Origin: Halodurantibacterium flavum
GTDB taxonomy: Bacteria > Pseudomonadota > Alphaproteobacteria > Rhodobacterales > Rhodobacteraceae
Length of the DNA stretch: 64,000 nt
Assembly: GCF_042681825.1 (NCBI RefSeq)
Contig: NZ_JBHUGH010000036.1
Coordinates: 14,511-78,510 of the forward strand
Direction: 5' to 3'
The notes beneath the pieces are model-generated. The model did no database searches. It saw only the letters and a list, made by a program, of their open reading frames with translations, and was not told the DNA's origin. Positions 22,718 through 31,660 of the stretch are shown piece by piece. Both the position numbers and the translations under genes were made by a program. Positions within the stretch are counted from its first letter, which is position 1. Every line of letters starts with the position of its first letter.

Positions 22718-25635
22718 CCCACATCCTCGGGCCAGGGGGCATCGGTCATCTCCCACTCGCCATAGCGGGCAAGGTGGTCGTAATCGCCCGGAAATCTTTC
22801 CTCGAACACCGCCCGACGAGAGGCATAGCCCTGCTGCGGCTCGGTATAGGCCCCGATCAGGCGATGCAGCTCCTCCCACGTCTCGATGTTCATGGCTTCG
22901 GTGATGTCGGTGCGTTCTTCCCTGGGGGCGGATCCAATGCCGATATAGCTGATCGCCTGCACCGGCCGGGGGCCAAGGTTCCGGAACGCCCCGCGCTCGG
23001 CCATCATCGCCTCGAGCAACAGCTGCTTGTCGAACAACTCCTGCTGTTTTTGCGTGGGCGGCGTACCGCTTTTGTAATCCATGATGTGCAGGCTGCCGTC
23101 GGGAAGTTCGTCGATCCGGTCGGGTTTGGCGGTCAGGCGGAACCCGAAGCGGTCAAGGGTCAGGCCGCCCCGTTCCTCGATCAGGACGGGCTGGCCGGGC
23201 CGCGCGGCCTCTTGCGCCAGAAACCAGTCCGCGACCCGGTCCAGCCGCGCAAGCCACAGGCGCCTTGCCGCGGGCCAGGGAACGTCGCGCGTCAGAACCT
23301 CTTGCGCCAAGGTCATCAACTGCGCCCTGTCGCCCTTGCCCCGCTGCACGAACTCTTCAAAGACGCGGTGCAGGACCGATCCGCGCAACAGCGCGTCCGG
23401 GCCGGGGCGGAGGGGTGGCAACGGTTGGAGCCGCAGGACATAGCGCGCATAGACCGCGTAAGGATCGCGGATCAGTTTCGAAATCGCCGTCACCGCCAGT
23501 TCCCTTGGGCGGGCGGCAACGGGGGGGCGCGGCGCGGGGCGCGGGGCCGGGGGAACGGGCTGATAATCTCCTTCCCATGCGGAGGACAGGCGCAGCAGCG
23601 CGCCCCCCCGTGCCCGCATCGCGGCAAGGGCCGTGGCGCCCTCGCCCCGCAGGCCGCCCATCAGGTTCGTCAACCGGTTGAGCCAGCGGGACGGCACCGT
23701 CTCGGCCTCGGAATCGCGGATCGCGCGGGTCAGGATCACCTCGGGCGCGGCGACCGATTGCTGGAAGTCATGGGCCGAAAGGCCGATGCGCCGTTCCGGC
23801 AGCAAAAGCCCGGCATCGTGCCGCATCTGCCGGTTCAGCCATGGGTCGGGCGTCGGCGCCGGGGGCCAGACCCCGTCGTTCAACCCGCCAAGGATCACCA
23901 GATCCGCGCTCTGGACCCGGGCCTCCAGCGTGCCGAGGATCATGATGCCGGGATGGACCTGCGGGCTTTCGCGCACCTCGGCCCCCTGAAGGACGGCGGC
24001 AAAGAGATCGCGGTAATCCACCGTCGCAAAGATGCCGCCCCACGGGGCCTCACGAAGAAGGTCGTCGACCACGCGACGGGCGGTCTGGCCCGCCTCTTTC
24101 AGCCAAAGCTCGCCTGTCCCGCCTTCTGGCCCCCCGGCCAGGGCCTCGGCGAGATGCAGGTGTTGTGCGACGTGATCCGACAAGGGGCGCTCGCCGATGG
24201 TCTCGAGCCCCTCCAGCAGGGCCGCAAGCCAGCCTGCCCAGCGGATCAGATCGTCATCGCCCCGCGCGGACGCCCAGTCGAGGATCGCCGCCCCGGTGGG
24301 AAAGGCCGGACCCTTGCGCCGCAGGTGAAGTTCCAGATCGCGCGTCCACAGCAGATGCGGGCCGCGCCCCGCACCCGAATGGGTGATCGGGTGTTTGAGC
24401 AGCGTCAGCAAGGTCTCGGCCGTCAGGCGTTCCCCGAACAGCGCCGCCACATGCCGCAGGAACCGCCCCGGCGCCGAGAGCGCAAGCGGCCGGCCCGCGC
24501 TGTCATCCGGCACGATGCCCCAGCGGCCAAGGGCTGCGGTCACCTGCCGCGTCAGCGTCCGGTCGGGGGTGATCAGGGCCGCGCGCTGCCCCTGGGCCGC
24601 GGCCTGCCGCAGGCGCAGTGCGATCGCCATCGCCTCGGCGCGGGGGGATGGCGCCTCGACCAGCGTCATGCCGGCGGTCGCGGCGGCGATATCCGCAAGC
24701 TGCGGCCCCTCGACCATCCACTGGTCCGTGACAGGCGCGGGGCGCAGGGCAAGCGACACGAGCCGGTTCCGCGCCGCCGAGGGGGCCGGAGCCACATCCC
24801 AAAGGTGCACCTCCGCGGGGCCAAGCCCCAGCACCTGCATCAGCCGGTAAAACCGGTACTGGGGGTGATCCTCGGCGCTCAGCGCATCGGCGAGGCTGTC
24901 CCAGACCGCCATCGGCATGTCGAAATCAAAGCCGGGCAGCACGATGATCCCCTGGGGCAGATCGGCCACGGCCTGCATCAGGCGCAGCGTCGTTCCACGC
25001 GATCCGGTCGAGCCGGCGATGATGACGGGATGATCGGGCGGCGCCTTTGCCCAGCGATCGGCCAGCCGTTCGACCACCATCCGCTGACGCGCCTCGGCAT
25101 CGGGCGGCTCTTCGGGGCCGAAGTAGCGGGCAACGATGCGCAGGAAGGCGAGGCTTCTTTCCCAATGTCGGGAATGATCGGCAAGATCCAGCGCCTCGAT
25201 CCGTTCGGGCGGGACGCCTTCGCCCTGCATCTCGTCCATCAGGGTGGCAAGACTGTCCGCCAGATCGTAGATCGCCGCGCGCGGCGCCAGATCGGGCTGC
25301 CGGTCCAGCAGGGCCGAGACGAGCCGGGCAAGTTCCAGCCGCCGTCGGAGCGGCGGAACAGGGGGCGGCAGGTCGGCCATCGCAAGCTCCCGCCCCAGAT
25401 CGGTCACAAGCCGGATGCGGGGCAAAAGGCGCGCGCCTTCTGCCGCGAAAAGTTCTCGCACCCGGCGCTGCATCCGGCGGGTGTTGAGGTAAAGCTCCAC
25501 CCGCGCCATGTCTTCCGGCGGCCGGCCGGCCATGCGGGCGCAAAGGCCCCGGACCAGCGCGCGGGGGAAATCGGCCCCGGGCGGCAGCGCAAAGAGCGGC
25601 CCGTCGCGGCGGGGGGCCTTCGGGGTTTCAGTCAT
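22714..25635 (-). CDS. addB: Double-strand break repair protein AddB
   Basis: A 973-residue partner of AddA. The N-terminal helicase-like half lacks a clear Walker A. The C-terminus carries a PD-(D/E)xK nuclease site in LHIMDYKSGTPPTQKQQ. Cysteines are almost absent, so the 4Fe-4S staple known from Bacillus AddB is missing, as is usual in alphaproteobacteria. It overlaps murU upstream and addA downstream by 4 nt each, so the subunits are probably translated together. Confidence 0.94.
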   Translation of the reverse strand: MTETPKAPRRDGPLFALPPGADFPRALVRGLCARMAGRPPEDMARVELYLNTRRMQRRVRELFAAEGARLLPRIRLVTDLGRELAMADLPPPVPPLRRRLELARLVSALLDRQPDLAPRAAIYDLADSLATLMDEMQGEGVPPERIEALDLADHSRHWERSLAFLRIVARYFGPEEPPDAEARQRMVVERLADRWAKAPPDHPVIIAGSTGSRGTTLRLMQAVADLPQGIIVLPGFDFDMPMAVWDSLADALSAEDHPQYRFYRLMQVLGLGPAEVHLWDVAPAPSAARNRLVSLALRPAPVTDQWMVEGPQLADIAAATAGMTLVEAPSPRAEAMAIALRLRQAAAQGQRAALITPDRTLTRQVTAALGRWGIVPDDSAGRPLALSAPGRFLRHVAALFGERLTAETLLTLLKHPITHSGAGRGPHLLWTRDLELHLRRKGPAFPTGAAILDWASARGDDDLIRWAGWLAALLEGLETIGERPLSDHVAQHLHLAEALAGGPEGGTGELWLKEAGQTARRVVDDLLREAPWGGIFATVDYRDLFAAVLQGAEVRESPQVHPGIMILGTLEARVQSADLVILGGLNDGVWPPAPTPDPWLNRQMRHDAGLLLPERRIGLSAHDFQQSVAAPEVILTRAIRDSEAETVPSRWLNRLTNLMGGLRGEGATALAAMRARGGALLRLSSAWEGDYQPVPPAPRPAPRPPVAARPRELAVTAISKLIRDPYAVYARYVLRLQPLPPLRPGPDALLRGSVLHRVFEEFVQRGKGDRAQLMTLAQEVLTRDVPWPAARRLWLARLDRVADWFLAQEAARPGQPVLIEERGGLTLDRFGFRLTAKPDRIDELPDGSLHIMDYKSGTPPTQKQQELFDKQLLLEAMMAERGAFRNLGPRPVQAISYIGIGSAPREERTDITEAMNIETWEELHRLIGAYTEPQQGYASRRAVFEERFPGDYDHLARYGEWEMTDAPWPEDVG

Positions 25636-26294
25636 CGCAGCATCCGCTCGGCCTCATGGATGCCCTCCGGATGGCCCACATCGCACCAGAGCCCGTCATA
25701 GGCGAGCCCGAACAGCCCGCCCTCTCCCGCCATCCTGTCCCAGAGGAGGTTGAGCGAGAACGCCTTGTCCGGAATCTCCGAAAGCCCCTCGGTGCGGATG
25801 ATCTGCGCGCCGGTATAGATGAAGGGCCCGCCGCGTGTCAGCCGGCCGTCGCCCTTCAGCCCGAAATCACCGCCACGGGTGTAGCCCCGCGCGTTTTCCG
25901 GCCGGACCAGCAACAAGAGCGCCTGCATCCCGGGCCGCCATGCTTCGCGAAGGCAGTCAAGCGGGTTCGGCCCGCGCCATACCGCGTCAGAGTTGAGCGT
26001 AAAGACCGGCCCCGCCCGCAGCAGTGGCAGCGCGTGGCGCAGGCCGCCGCCGGTCTCCAGTATCTCGGGCCATTCGACCGAGAGGGCGACATCGCGGCCC
26101 GCCAGATGGGTCGTGATCTGGTCGTGCAGGTAATGCGCGTTGACCACGCGGCGCGGGATATCCGCCGCGATCTCAAGCGCCCGGTCAATCAGCGGAACGC
26201 CCGCCACCGGGATCAGCGGCTTCGGCCGGCTGCGGGTCAGGTCCCCCATCCGGGTCCCGAAGCCCGCCGCAAAGATCATCACGGCGTCCGGCAC
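25632..26294 (-). CDS. murU: N-acetylmuramate-1-phosphate uridylyltransferase MurU-like nucleotidyltransferase
   Basis: A 220-residue NTP transferase with the signature FAAGFGTRMGDLTRSRPKPL and the conserved LNSDAVW region. In the cell-wall recycling route of pseudomonads and alphaproteobacteria, AmgK phosphorylates MurNAc at C1 and MurU adds UMP to give UDP-MurNAc, bypassing de novo synthesis and fosfomycin. It overlaps the kinase gene upstream by 16 nt, as expected for this pair. The sequence could fit another sugar-1-phosphate, but the neighbour supports MurU. Confidence 0.85.
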   Translation of the reverse strand: MPDAVMIFAAGFGTRMGDLTRSRPKPLIPVAGVPLIDRALEIAADIPRRVVNAHYLHDQITTHLAGRDVALSVEWPEILETGGGLRHALPLLRAGPVFTLNSDAVWRGPNPLDCLREAWRPGMQALLLLVRPENARGYTRGGDFGLKGDGRLTRGGPFIYTGAQIIRTEGLSEIPDKAFSLNLLWDRMAGEGGLFGLAYDGLWCDVGHPEGIHEAERMLR

Positions 26295-27283
26295 GCGCGT
26301 ATCCTTTCCAGGACCTCAGGCTCGGGGGGCGGCAGAAGGCGCATGACCTCCTCGCGCAGCGATGCCAGTTCGGGATGCGACAGGTCGTGCATCAGATGGT
26401 TCCAGACCCGGGGCAGAAGCGGAATGTACTGCGGCTTTCCGTCCCGCAGCCAGAGCCGGGCAAAGACCCCCAGAATGCGCAGGTTGCGTTGTGCCGCAAG
26501 CGCCGCGCAGGCGATGCCGAAGCTTTCGGGATCAGCGCCCAGGGCTTTTGCCATCCGGGCCTGCATCGCCTCCGCCAGCGGTCGGGGCACGTCGCGGCGC
26601 GCATCTTCGGTCAGCGACACGAGATCGTAGGCGGGATGGCCGCGCATCGCGTTCTGGAAATCCAGCAGGCCGACCCGCGCCAGCCCCTGTCGTTCGGGCA
26701 GCCACAGCAGGTTCTCCGCGTGGTAATCCCGCAGGATGAGCCCGTCGTAGGCGGGGGCGCAGCGCGCCAGCAGCTCCTGTGTCAGCCCCACGAAACCGGT
26801 CCGATCGACTTTCTGCCCGGTCGCGGCGGGCAGATACCAGTCGAGTGCAAGCGCGGCTAGATCGGCCATTGCGGGGGCGTCGTATGCGTCCAGTCCCTCT
26901 GGCGCGGGATGGCGCTGCAATTCGGCAAGCACATCCACGGCGGCGGCATAGATCTCCGGCTCCAGCGCGGGGATGCGTTGCAGGAGCCTTGCGTAAAGAT
27001 CGTCGCCGAGATCCTCCAGCAGCAGGAAGCCATGCCCGGTATCGGCCGCGAAGATGCGGGGGGCCGAGAGGCCGAGCGCCGAAAGATGCCTCGCGATTTC
27101 TATGAAGGGCCGCACGTCCTCGCCGGTGGCCGGATCGGCATCCATCAGCACCGCCGAGTCCCCGGTCCGTTCCAGCCGGTCATAGCGGCGGGGCGAGGCG
27201 TCGCCGGCAAGGATCGTGCGGCGGGCATCGTCCCATCCGGCGGCCTCGATGAACCGGGATGAGAGCTGGGCGCGGCTGGTCAA
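26279..27283 (-). CDS. amgK: Anomeric MurNAc/GlcNAc kinase AmgK-like phosphotransferase
   Basis: A 334-residue APH-fold kinase. The start is placed at TTG 27283, which overlaps the tsaE stop as TTGA and gives LTSRAQLSSRFIEAAGW; no ATG or GTG lies nearby in frame before the conserved region. The catalytic loop is LILRDYHAENLLWL, followed by the metal-binding LLDFQNAMRGHPAYDL. It acts just before MurU in anomeric cell-wall sugar recycling. The earlier family label aminoglycoside phosphotransferase reflects the fold only. Confidence 0.85.
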   Translation of the reverse strand: MTSRAQLSSRFIEAAGWDDARRTILAGDASPRRYDRLERTGDSAVLMDADPATGEDVRPFIEIARHLSALGLSAPRIFAADTGHGFLLLEDLGDDLYARLLQRIPALEPEIYAAAVDVLAELQRHPAPEGLDAYDAPAMADLAALALDWYLPAATGQKVDRTGFVGLTQELLARCAPAYDGLILRDYHAENLLWLPERQGLARVGLLDFQNAMRGHPAYDLVSLTEDARRDVPRPLAEAMQARMAKALGADPESFGIACAALAAQRNLRILGVFARLWLRDGKPQYIPLLPRVWNHLMHDLSHPELASLREEVMRLLPPPEPEVLERIRACRTP

Positions 27284-27750
27284 GTCGGGATCTCCGGGAA
27301 AAGGTGCAAGAGGCGGTCGGCAGGGCCGGAGAGACAGAGACGCCGCCCGTCGCCCGCATGTTCGAACCGCAGCCGGATCGCCTGTTCGGGCGTAAGCGCC
27401 CCAAGCCGCTCCGGCCATTCCACAAGACAGATCGCGGTCTCGAAGGCCTCGGCCAGACCGAGTTCAAGTGCCTCATCGGGATGGGACAGGCGATAAAGGT
27501 CCGTATGCCAGATGTCCGGCGTGCCCGGATAGGTCTGGACCAGCGTGAAGGTGGGCGAGGGGACCTCGGTCTCATCCCCGAGCCGCGCGCGGATCAGGGC
27601 GCGCGCAAAGTGGCTCTTGCCGGCACCGACCGGGCCCTCCAGCAGCAGGACGTCACCGGCGCGCAGGCCCGGCGCGACCCGGTGCGCGACCGCGTCCGTG
27701 GCCTCGGCGTCCGGCAGATCGAGTGTCAGACTGATATCGCCCATCGTCAT
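27280..27750 (-). CDS. tsaE: tRNA t6A37 biosynthesis ATPase TsaE
   Basis: A 156-residue P-loop ATPase that works with TsaD (encoded at 36996-38081), TsaB and TsaC in forming N6-threonylcarbamoyladenosine at tRNA position 37. The Walker A motif is LLEGPVGAGKSHFARAL; later conserved blocks are VPSPTFTLVQTYPG, HTDLYRL and VEWPERLG. Two ATGs two codons apart (27750 and 27744) could be the start. It is the first gene of the amgK-murU-addBA run, about 80 nt after the PAS-protein stop. Confidence 0.93.
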   Translation of the reverse strand: MTMGDISLTLDLPDAEATDAVAHRVAPGLRAGDVLLLEGPVGAGKSHFARALIRARLGDETEVPSPTFTLVQTYPGTPDIWHTDLYRLSHPDEALELGLAEAFETAICLVEWPERLGALTPEQAIRLRFEHAGDGRRLCLSGPADRLLHLFPEIPT

Positions 27751-27830
27751 CGGGCGACTTTTACCGCGCGGCCATCCATGCGCAAGCGGCTTTGCGGCGG
27801 CAGTGCCCGGCGGGCGTCTGGCGGGCTCGC

Positions 27831-29384
27831 TCAGACGGCTTGCTCTGTCACGGGCCCTGTCACGGGCGGTATGACGGGCGCTGTGACCGGGGCTGGCGTG
27901 GCCTCTCGGCGGAACCCGATCATCAGTGATCCGCCCGCCAGCGGGATTGTCCGCACGACGATCTGTCCAAGGTCGCTGACGATCCGCCGGCTTGCCGGTT
28001 CGCGCGCCGAGGCCATGGCCGAAAGCGCCATCCAGTCAGTGCCGCGATCCGTCGCCTGCCACTGTCGGACAGAATCCTGAAGCGTGATCTCGCTCAGCGC
28101 GCTCATCGGGTCGACGCCCCAAAGCGCGGCATAGGCGCGGTTGGCCATCGTGGCGACGCCGGAGCCGGAAAAGACGATCACGGCCTCATCCATCGCGTCG
28201 AGCACGGCCTGACCCGTCTCAAGTTCAGCGCGGAACCGGCGCGTAAGCGTTATTTCGGCTGTGATATCCTCGACCAGCAGGGCGACGGCGCCATCGGAAT
28301 GGGGACGGCCGGAAACGCGATAGGTCTGGCCCGTGGGCAGCGTCCAGGTTTCCTCATAATGGCCGTCGCGCCCGTGTTCGAGTTCGGTGAACTGCTGGCG
28401 CCAGCTGCGATAGTCCCGCGGCTCGGGCAGCATCCGGCGGTCGCGCAACTGGTCGAGAAAGGCGGCAAGTGTCGGGCGGGCGGCCAGAAACTCGAATTCG
28501 AGGCCGGTCAGGTCGGTCAGGGCGGGGTTGAACAGATGCAGCCGCCGCTGCGGGTCAAAGATCGCGAGCCCCACGGGCAGATGTGCAAAGGTCTTGACCA
28601 GCGTCTGCATGAAGCTTTGCATCTGCCCCTCGGCGCGGACGGTCGCATCGGAGGGGACGCCGAAACAGAGCCGCCCGTCCGGCAGGGGCACGGCCTGACA
28701 TTCATACCAGCTTTTGCGGGCCTCGTTGGCCGCGTTGGGTTGCAGGCGCCGCGGTTCCGCGCGCAGCCGGGACTTGTCGAAAAGCGCCGGCAGCGGCCAG
28801 CCGAGTTCGTACCCGTTGGCAAGCACCGCATCGAGATACGCCCGGTTCGCCCAGATGACGGCCCCGTCGGGGCCTTCGCGCCAGGACAGCACCGGCGCAT
28901 GTTCGACGGTGGCGCGCAGGGTGGCGAGTTCATCCCGCGTGGCGCGGTAGCTGCCTGCGTCGAGCGTCACGACCTGACCGTCCACCCCAGGTTCAAGGAG
29001 GGTGATGCGCGTCAGGCCGTCCTGCAGACATGCCTCCAGTTCCAGCTGGCGGCTGCCTTGGGAAACAGCGGCGGCGCTCCCTGTCTCCTCTGCCCGGGCA
29101 AGCAGGGCGGCGGCATCGGGGAAATACTGCGAAAGCCACGACAGCAGGGCCGGCCAGTCGCCGCCTTCGGTGCCGGAGGCGGCGAGGAGCGCCCGCGCCC
29201 GGGCCGTGGCATCGACCAGCCGCTTCCCCTCGAACAGAAAGACGATATCGCCCGACCCTGCGTCGAAAAGGCCGCCACCCGGTTCGTTCGACAGGCTGTG
29301 GCGAAAGAGCATCCAGGCCAGCGCCACCAACAGGCCCGCACTGACCAAAAGCGCCGGAACAAAAGACCAGACTTCGTTGACCAT
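27831..29384 (-). CDS. Membrane-anchored PAS-domain protein without a kinase domain
   Basis: A 517-residue protein with one N-terminal membrane helix (VPALLVSAGLLVALAWMLF, about residues 8-26). PAS-like modules follow, including LPVGLAIFDPQRRLHLFNPA and AVLDAMDEAVIVFSGSGV, the latter with ALWGVDP after it. No histidine-kinase, GGDEF or EAL domain follows. The last 20 residues are a repetitive PVT-rich tail. It lies 90 nt downstream of regB on the same strand, so it may be co-expressed and sense signals related to RegB. Output mechanism unknown; partner-kinase input is a guess. Confidence 0.8.
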   Translation of the reverse strand: MVNEVWSFVPALLVSAGLLVALAWMLFRHSLSNEPGGGLFDAGSGDIVFLFEGKRLVDATARARALLAASGTEGGDWPALLSWLSQYFPDAAALLARAEETGSAAAVSQGSRQLELEACLQDGLTRITLLEPGVDGQVVTLDAGSYRATRDELATLRATVEHAPVLSWREGPDGAVIWANRAYLDAVLANGYELGWPLPALFDKSRLRAEPRRLQPNAANEARKSWYECQAVPLPDGRLCFGVPSDATVRAEGQMQSFMQTLVKTFAHLPVGLAIFDPQRRLHLFNPALTDLTGLEFEFLAARPTLAAFLDQLRDRRMLPEPRDYRSWRQQFTELEHGRDGHYEETWTLPTGQTYRVSGRPHSDGAVALLVEDITAEITLTRRFRAELETGQAVLDAMDEAVIVFSGSGVATMANRAYAALWGVDPMSALSEITLQDSVRQWQATDRGTDWMALSAMASAREPASRRIVSDLGQIVVRTIPLAGGSLMIGFRREATPAPVTAPVIPPVTGPVTEQAV

Positions 29385-29474
29385 GCGATTCGCCCCTGAT
29401 GCGTAAGGGGAGACTGGCGCAGTCGAGGTTAATGTCGCGTTAACTGCACTCGATCCATGGTCGCCGGCAGAACA

Positions 29475-30845
29475 TCAGAAACGTTCATTCTCGCCCAGCG
29501 CGCCGGGGTCCGAGAGTACGATCCGCTCCGCCGGCCAGGCGACATGGACGACCGCACCGCCGCGTTCCGGTCGCTCGACCACTTCCAGAAACGGATCGCT
29601 GCCGTTGGCGAAGGTAAGTTCGGCCCCCGACCGTTCCAGCAGCGTCTTGGCGATGAAAAGGCCAAGGCCCATCCCCTCATACCCGGGGCGCAGGGTATCG
29701 CGCTCGCTGCCGCGGCGCCGGACAAAGGGGTCGCCGATCCGGCCCAGCAATTGCGGCGGGAAACCGTCGCCGTCATCGGTGATCCGCACAAGGACCATGG
29801 GGCCGTTGCATTCGGCGTCGATCCAAACGTTGCCGCGCGCGAAATCCACGGCGTTCTGGATCAGGTTGCGCAGGCCATGGACCATTTCGGGACGCCGCAG
29901 GACCAGCGGTTCGCGCCCGTCATGAAGAAGGCCGGCAAAGTCGAAATGGATCTGCTTGCCGCGCTGGGCATGGGGTTCCGCGGCCTCTTGCAGCAGCGCC
30001 GAGAGGGGGACCTGATGCATGTGCCGGTCGTCCTTGCCCGCACGGCCCATCGAGCGCAGGATATCGCGGCAGCGGTCGGCCTGTTCGCGGATCAGCTGCG
30101 CATCCGCCTGATGTTCCGGGTCGTCGAGTTCGTCCACCAGTTCCGAACTCACCAGCTTGATGGTGGCGAGCGGGGTGCCAAGCTCATGCGCCGCGGCCGC
30201 AACCACGCCGGTGAGATCGGTCAGCTTCTGTTCCCGCGCCAGCGCCATCTGCGTGGCCAGAAGGGCGTCGGCCATCGCCTGCATCTCGGTCGAGACGCGG
30301 CCGGCATAGAGGCCGAGGAACACGACCCCGATGATGATCGCAAGCCAGGAGCCGAACTCGAATATCGCGGGGACGCGCAATACCTCGCCGGTGACGAGGT
30401 GAAGCGGGACATAGAAAAACCCGAGCAGCGTGACAAAGCCGATCGCGGCGCTGCCGAGCAGCAGCGTGCTGCGCAGCGACAGGGCGGTCGCCGAGATCGT
30501 CACCGGCGCGAGGATCAGCAGCGCAAAGGGATTGTGCAACCCCCCGGTGAGATAGAGCAGGAAGGAAAGCTGCGAGAGATCGAAGAGCAGCGTGAGCGCG
30601 ACCTCGCTCTCCGAAAGGCGCTTGTTCGGCGGAAAGACGAACATCGCGATCAGGTTGAAGACGACCGATGCCGCGACCGCCACCACGCTGAGACCGATGT
30701 CGATGTCCAGCCCGTAGACCGTCATGCCCGCGATCAGCGCCGCAAGCTGCCCGCCGACCGCAAGCCAGCGCAACACGATCAGGGTACGCAGGCGCACGCG
30801 CTGGCCGCGGCTTTCGAGGATCTGGCGGGGGGCGGGCGGGATCAT
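29475..30845 (-). CDS. regB: Redox-sensing histidine kinase RegB/PrrB
   Basis: A 456-residue membrane kinase. Six helices fill the first 190 residues and include the conserved quinone-site motif GGLHNPFA. The H-box AAAHELGTPLATI has His220 as autophosphorylation site. The redox-active cysteine is Cys259 in ADRCRDILRSMGRAGKDD, aligned with Cys265 of R. capsulatus RegB. The ATP domain shows NLIQNAVDFA, DDGDGFP and GMGLGLFIAKTLLERSGA. RegB phosphorylates RegA when electron-transport flux is low. It is divergent from senC-regA, the classical arrangement. Confidence 0.96.
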   Translation of the reverse strand: MIPPAPRQILESRGQRVRLRTLIVLRWLAVGGQLAALIAGMTVYGLDIDIGLSVVAVAASVVFNLIAMFVFPPNKRLSESEVALTLLFDLSQLSFLLYLTGGLHNPFALLILAPVTISATALSLRSTLLLGSAAIGFVTLLGFFYVPLHLVTGEVLRVPAIFEFGSWLAIIIGVVFLGLYAGRVSTEMQAMADALLATQMALAREQKLTDLTGVVAAAAHELGTPLATIKLVSSELVDELDDPEHQADAQLIREQADRCRDILRSMGRAGKDDRHMHQVPLSALLQEAAEPHAQRGKQIHFDFAGLLHDGREPLVLRRPEMVHGLRNLIQNAVDFARGNVWIDAECNGPMVLVRITDDGDGFPPQLLGRIGDPFVRRRGSERDTLRPGYEGMGLGLFIAKTLLERSGAELTFANGSDPFLEVVERPERGGAVVHVAWPAERIVLSDPGALGENERF

Positions 30846-30885
30846 GCGGGGCGTTTCCTTTGCGTGCCGTGGTGTCGCAGCCGGT

Positions 30886-30901
30886 GGACAGGGGGTTGTC
30901 C
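30886..30901. promoter_or_regulatory. Inverted repeat in the regB-senC divergent region
   Basis: GGACA (30886-30890) and TGTCC (30897-30901) flank GGGGGT in the 114-bp gap between regB and senC, with an overlapping CAGGG/CCCTG pair. It is well placed for an operator controlling one or both promoters. It does not match a RegA site closely enough to call. Confidence 0.25.
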
Positions 30902-30959
30902 CTGCCTGCGCGATGATGAATCAATGCCACGCAGTTTCAAGCCTGAGCGGGGGAAGCGC

Positions 30960-31589
30960 ATGACAAGGCTTTATGCAGGTCTGGCAGCGGCAGCGGTGGC
31001 GGCGGTACTCGGTGCTCTGGGATTTGCCGTTCTGACGCGCAGCCCGGAAGAGGCCTTTGCCCAATGCCGCGCGACCAATGTGGCCGGTGGGACGGCGGCG
31101 ATCGGCGGGCCGTTCGAACTGGTCGATGAACAGGGCCAGACCGTCACCGATGCCGATGTGATCACCGAGCCGACCCTGCTCTATTTCGGCTACACGTTCT
31201 GCCCGGATGTCTGCCCGCTCGATTCCGCGCGCAACGCCGAGGCGGTCGATCTGCTGGAGGATCAGGGCCATGAGGTTCAGCCGGTTTTCGTGACCGTGGA
31301 CCCGGACCGCGACACGCCCGAGGTTCTGGGCGAATATGCCGGGTTCTTCCATGAACGGATGCGGGCGCTCGGCGGCAGCCGCGAACAGGTCAAGGCCGCG
31401 GCCGATGCCTATCGCGCCTATTTCCGCGTGCATGAGGCCGAGCCGGGCGACCGGTTCTATCTGGTCGATCATTCGACCTTCACCTATCTTGTCCTGCCCG
31501 AACACGGCTTTGTCGAGTTCTTCCGGCGCGAGACGAGTGCCGAGGAAATGGCCGACACCACCGCCTGTTTCCTGCGCGCGGCAGGCTGA
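30960..31589 (+). CDS. senC: SCO1/SenC/PrrC family copper-binding protein
   Basis: A 209-residue thioredoxin-fold protein anchored by an N-terminal helix (residues 4-25). The copper site is C81-PDV-C85 with His171 in LVDHSTFTYL, the full CxxxC/His set. SenC/PrrC delivers copper to, or reduces the CuA site of, cytochrome c oxidase. In Rhodobacter the gene sits between regB and regA and affects signalling through oxidase activity. ATG 30960 follows GCGGGGGAAGC; an in-frame ATG twelve codons upstream is possible. Confidence 0.94.
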   Translation: MTRLYAGLAAAAVAAVLGALGFAVLTRSPEEAFAQCRATNVAGGTAAIGGPFELVDEQGQTVTDADVITEPTLLYFGYTFCPDVCPLDSARNAEAVDLLEDQGHEVQPVFVTVDPDRDTPEVLGEYAGFFHERMRALGGSREQVKAAADAYRAYFRVHEAEPGDRFYLVDHSTFTYLVLPEHGFVEFFRRETSAEEMADTTACFLRAAG

Positions 31590-31604
31590 CGCGGCCTTGC
31601 GCAT

Positions 31605-31633
31605 TTGACCTGGGGGCCGTGCGCCCCTAGAAC
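31605..31633 (+). promoter_or_regulatory. Likely sigma-70 promoter of regA
   Basis: TTGACC at 31605-31610 and TAGAAC at 31628-31633 with an exact 17-bp spacer, 16 nt after the senC stop and 28 nt before regA. Five of six -35 bases match consensus. It would allow regA to be transcribed apart from senC. Confidence 0.5.
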
Positions 31634-31660
31634 TTCGCGAAACGATCTTGGGGGAAGAAG

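Noticed and set aside
19574..25701. Two long plus-strand open frames (868 and 975 codons) across addA and addB
   Set aside because: Composition is Arg/Gly/Gln-rich noise typical of antisense frames in high-GC DNA; addA and addB carry clear helicase and nuclease motifs on the other strand.
27844..27900. DNA repeat in the 3' end of the PAS gene as a possible regulatory or CRISPR-like array
   Set aside because: It is a short degenerate in-frame repeat encoding a PVT-rich tail, with no constant unit length or spacers.
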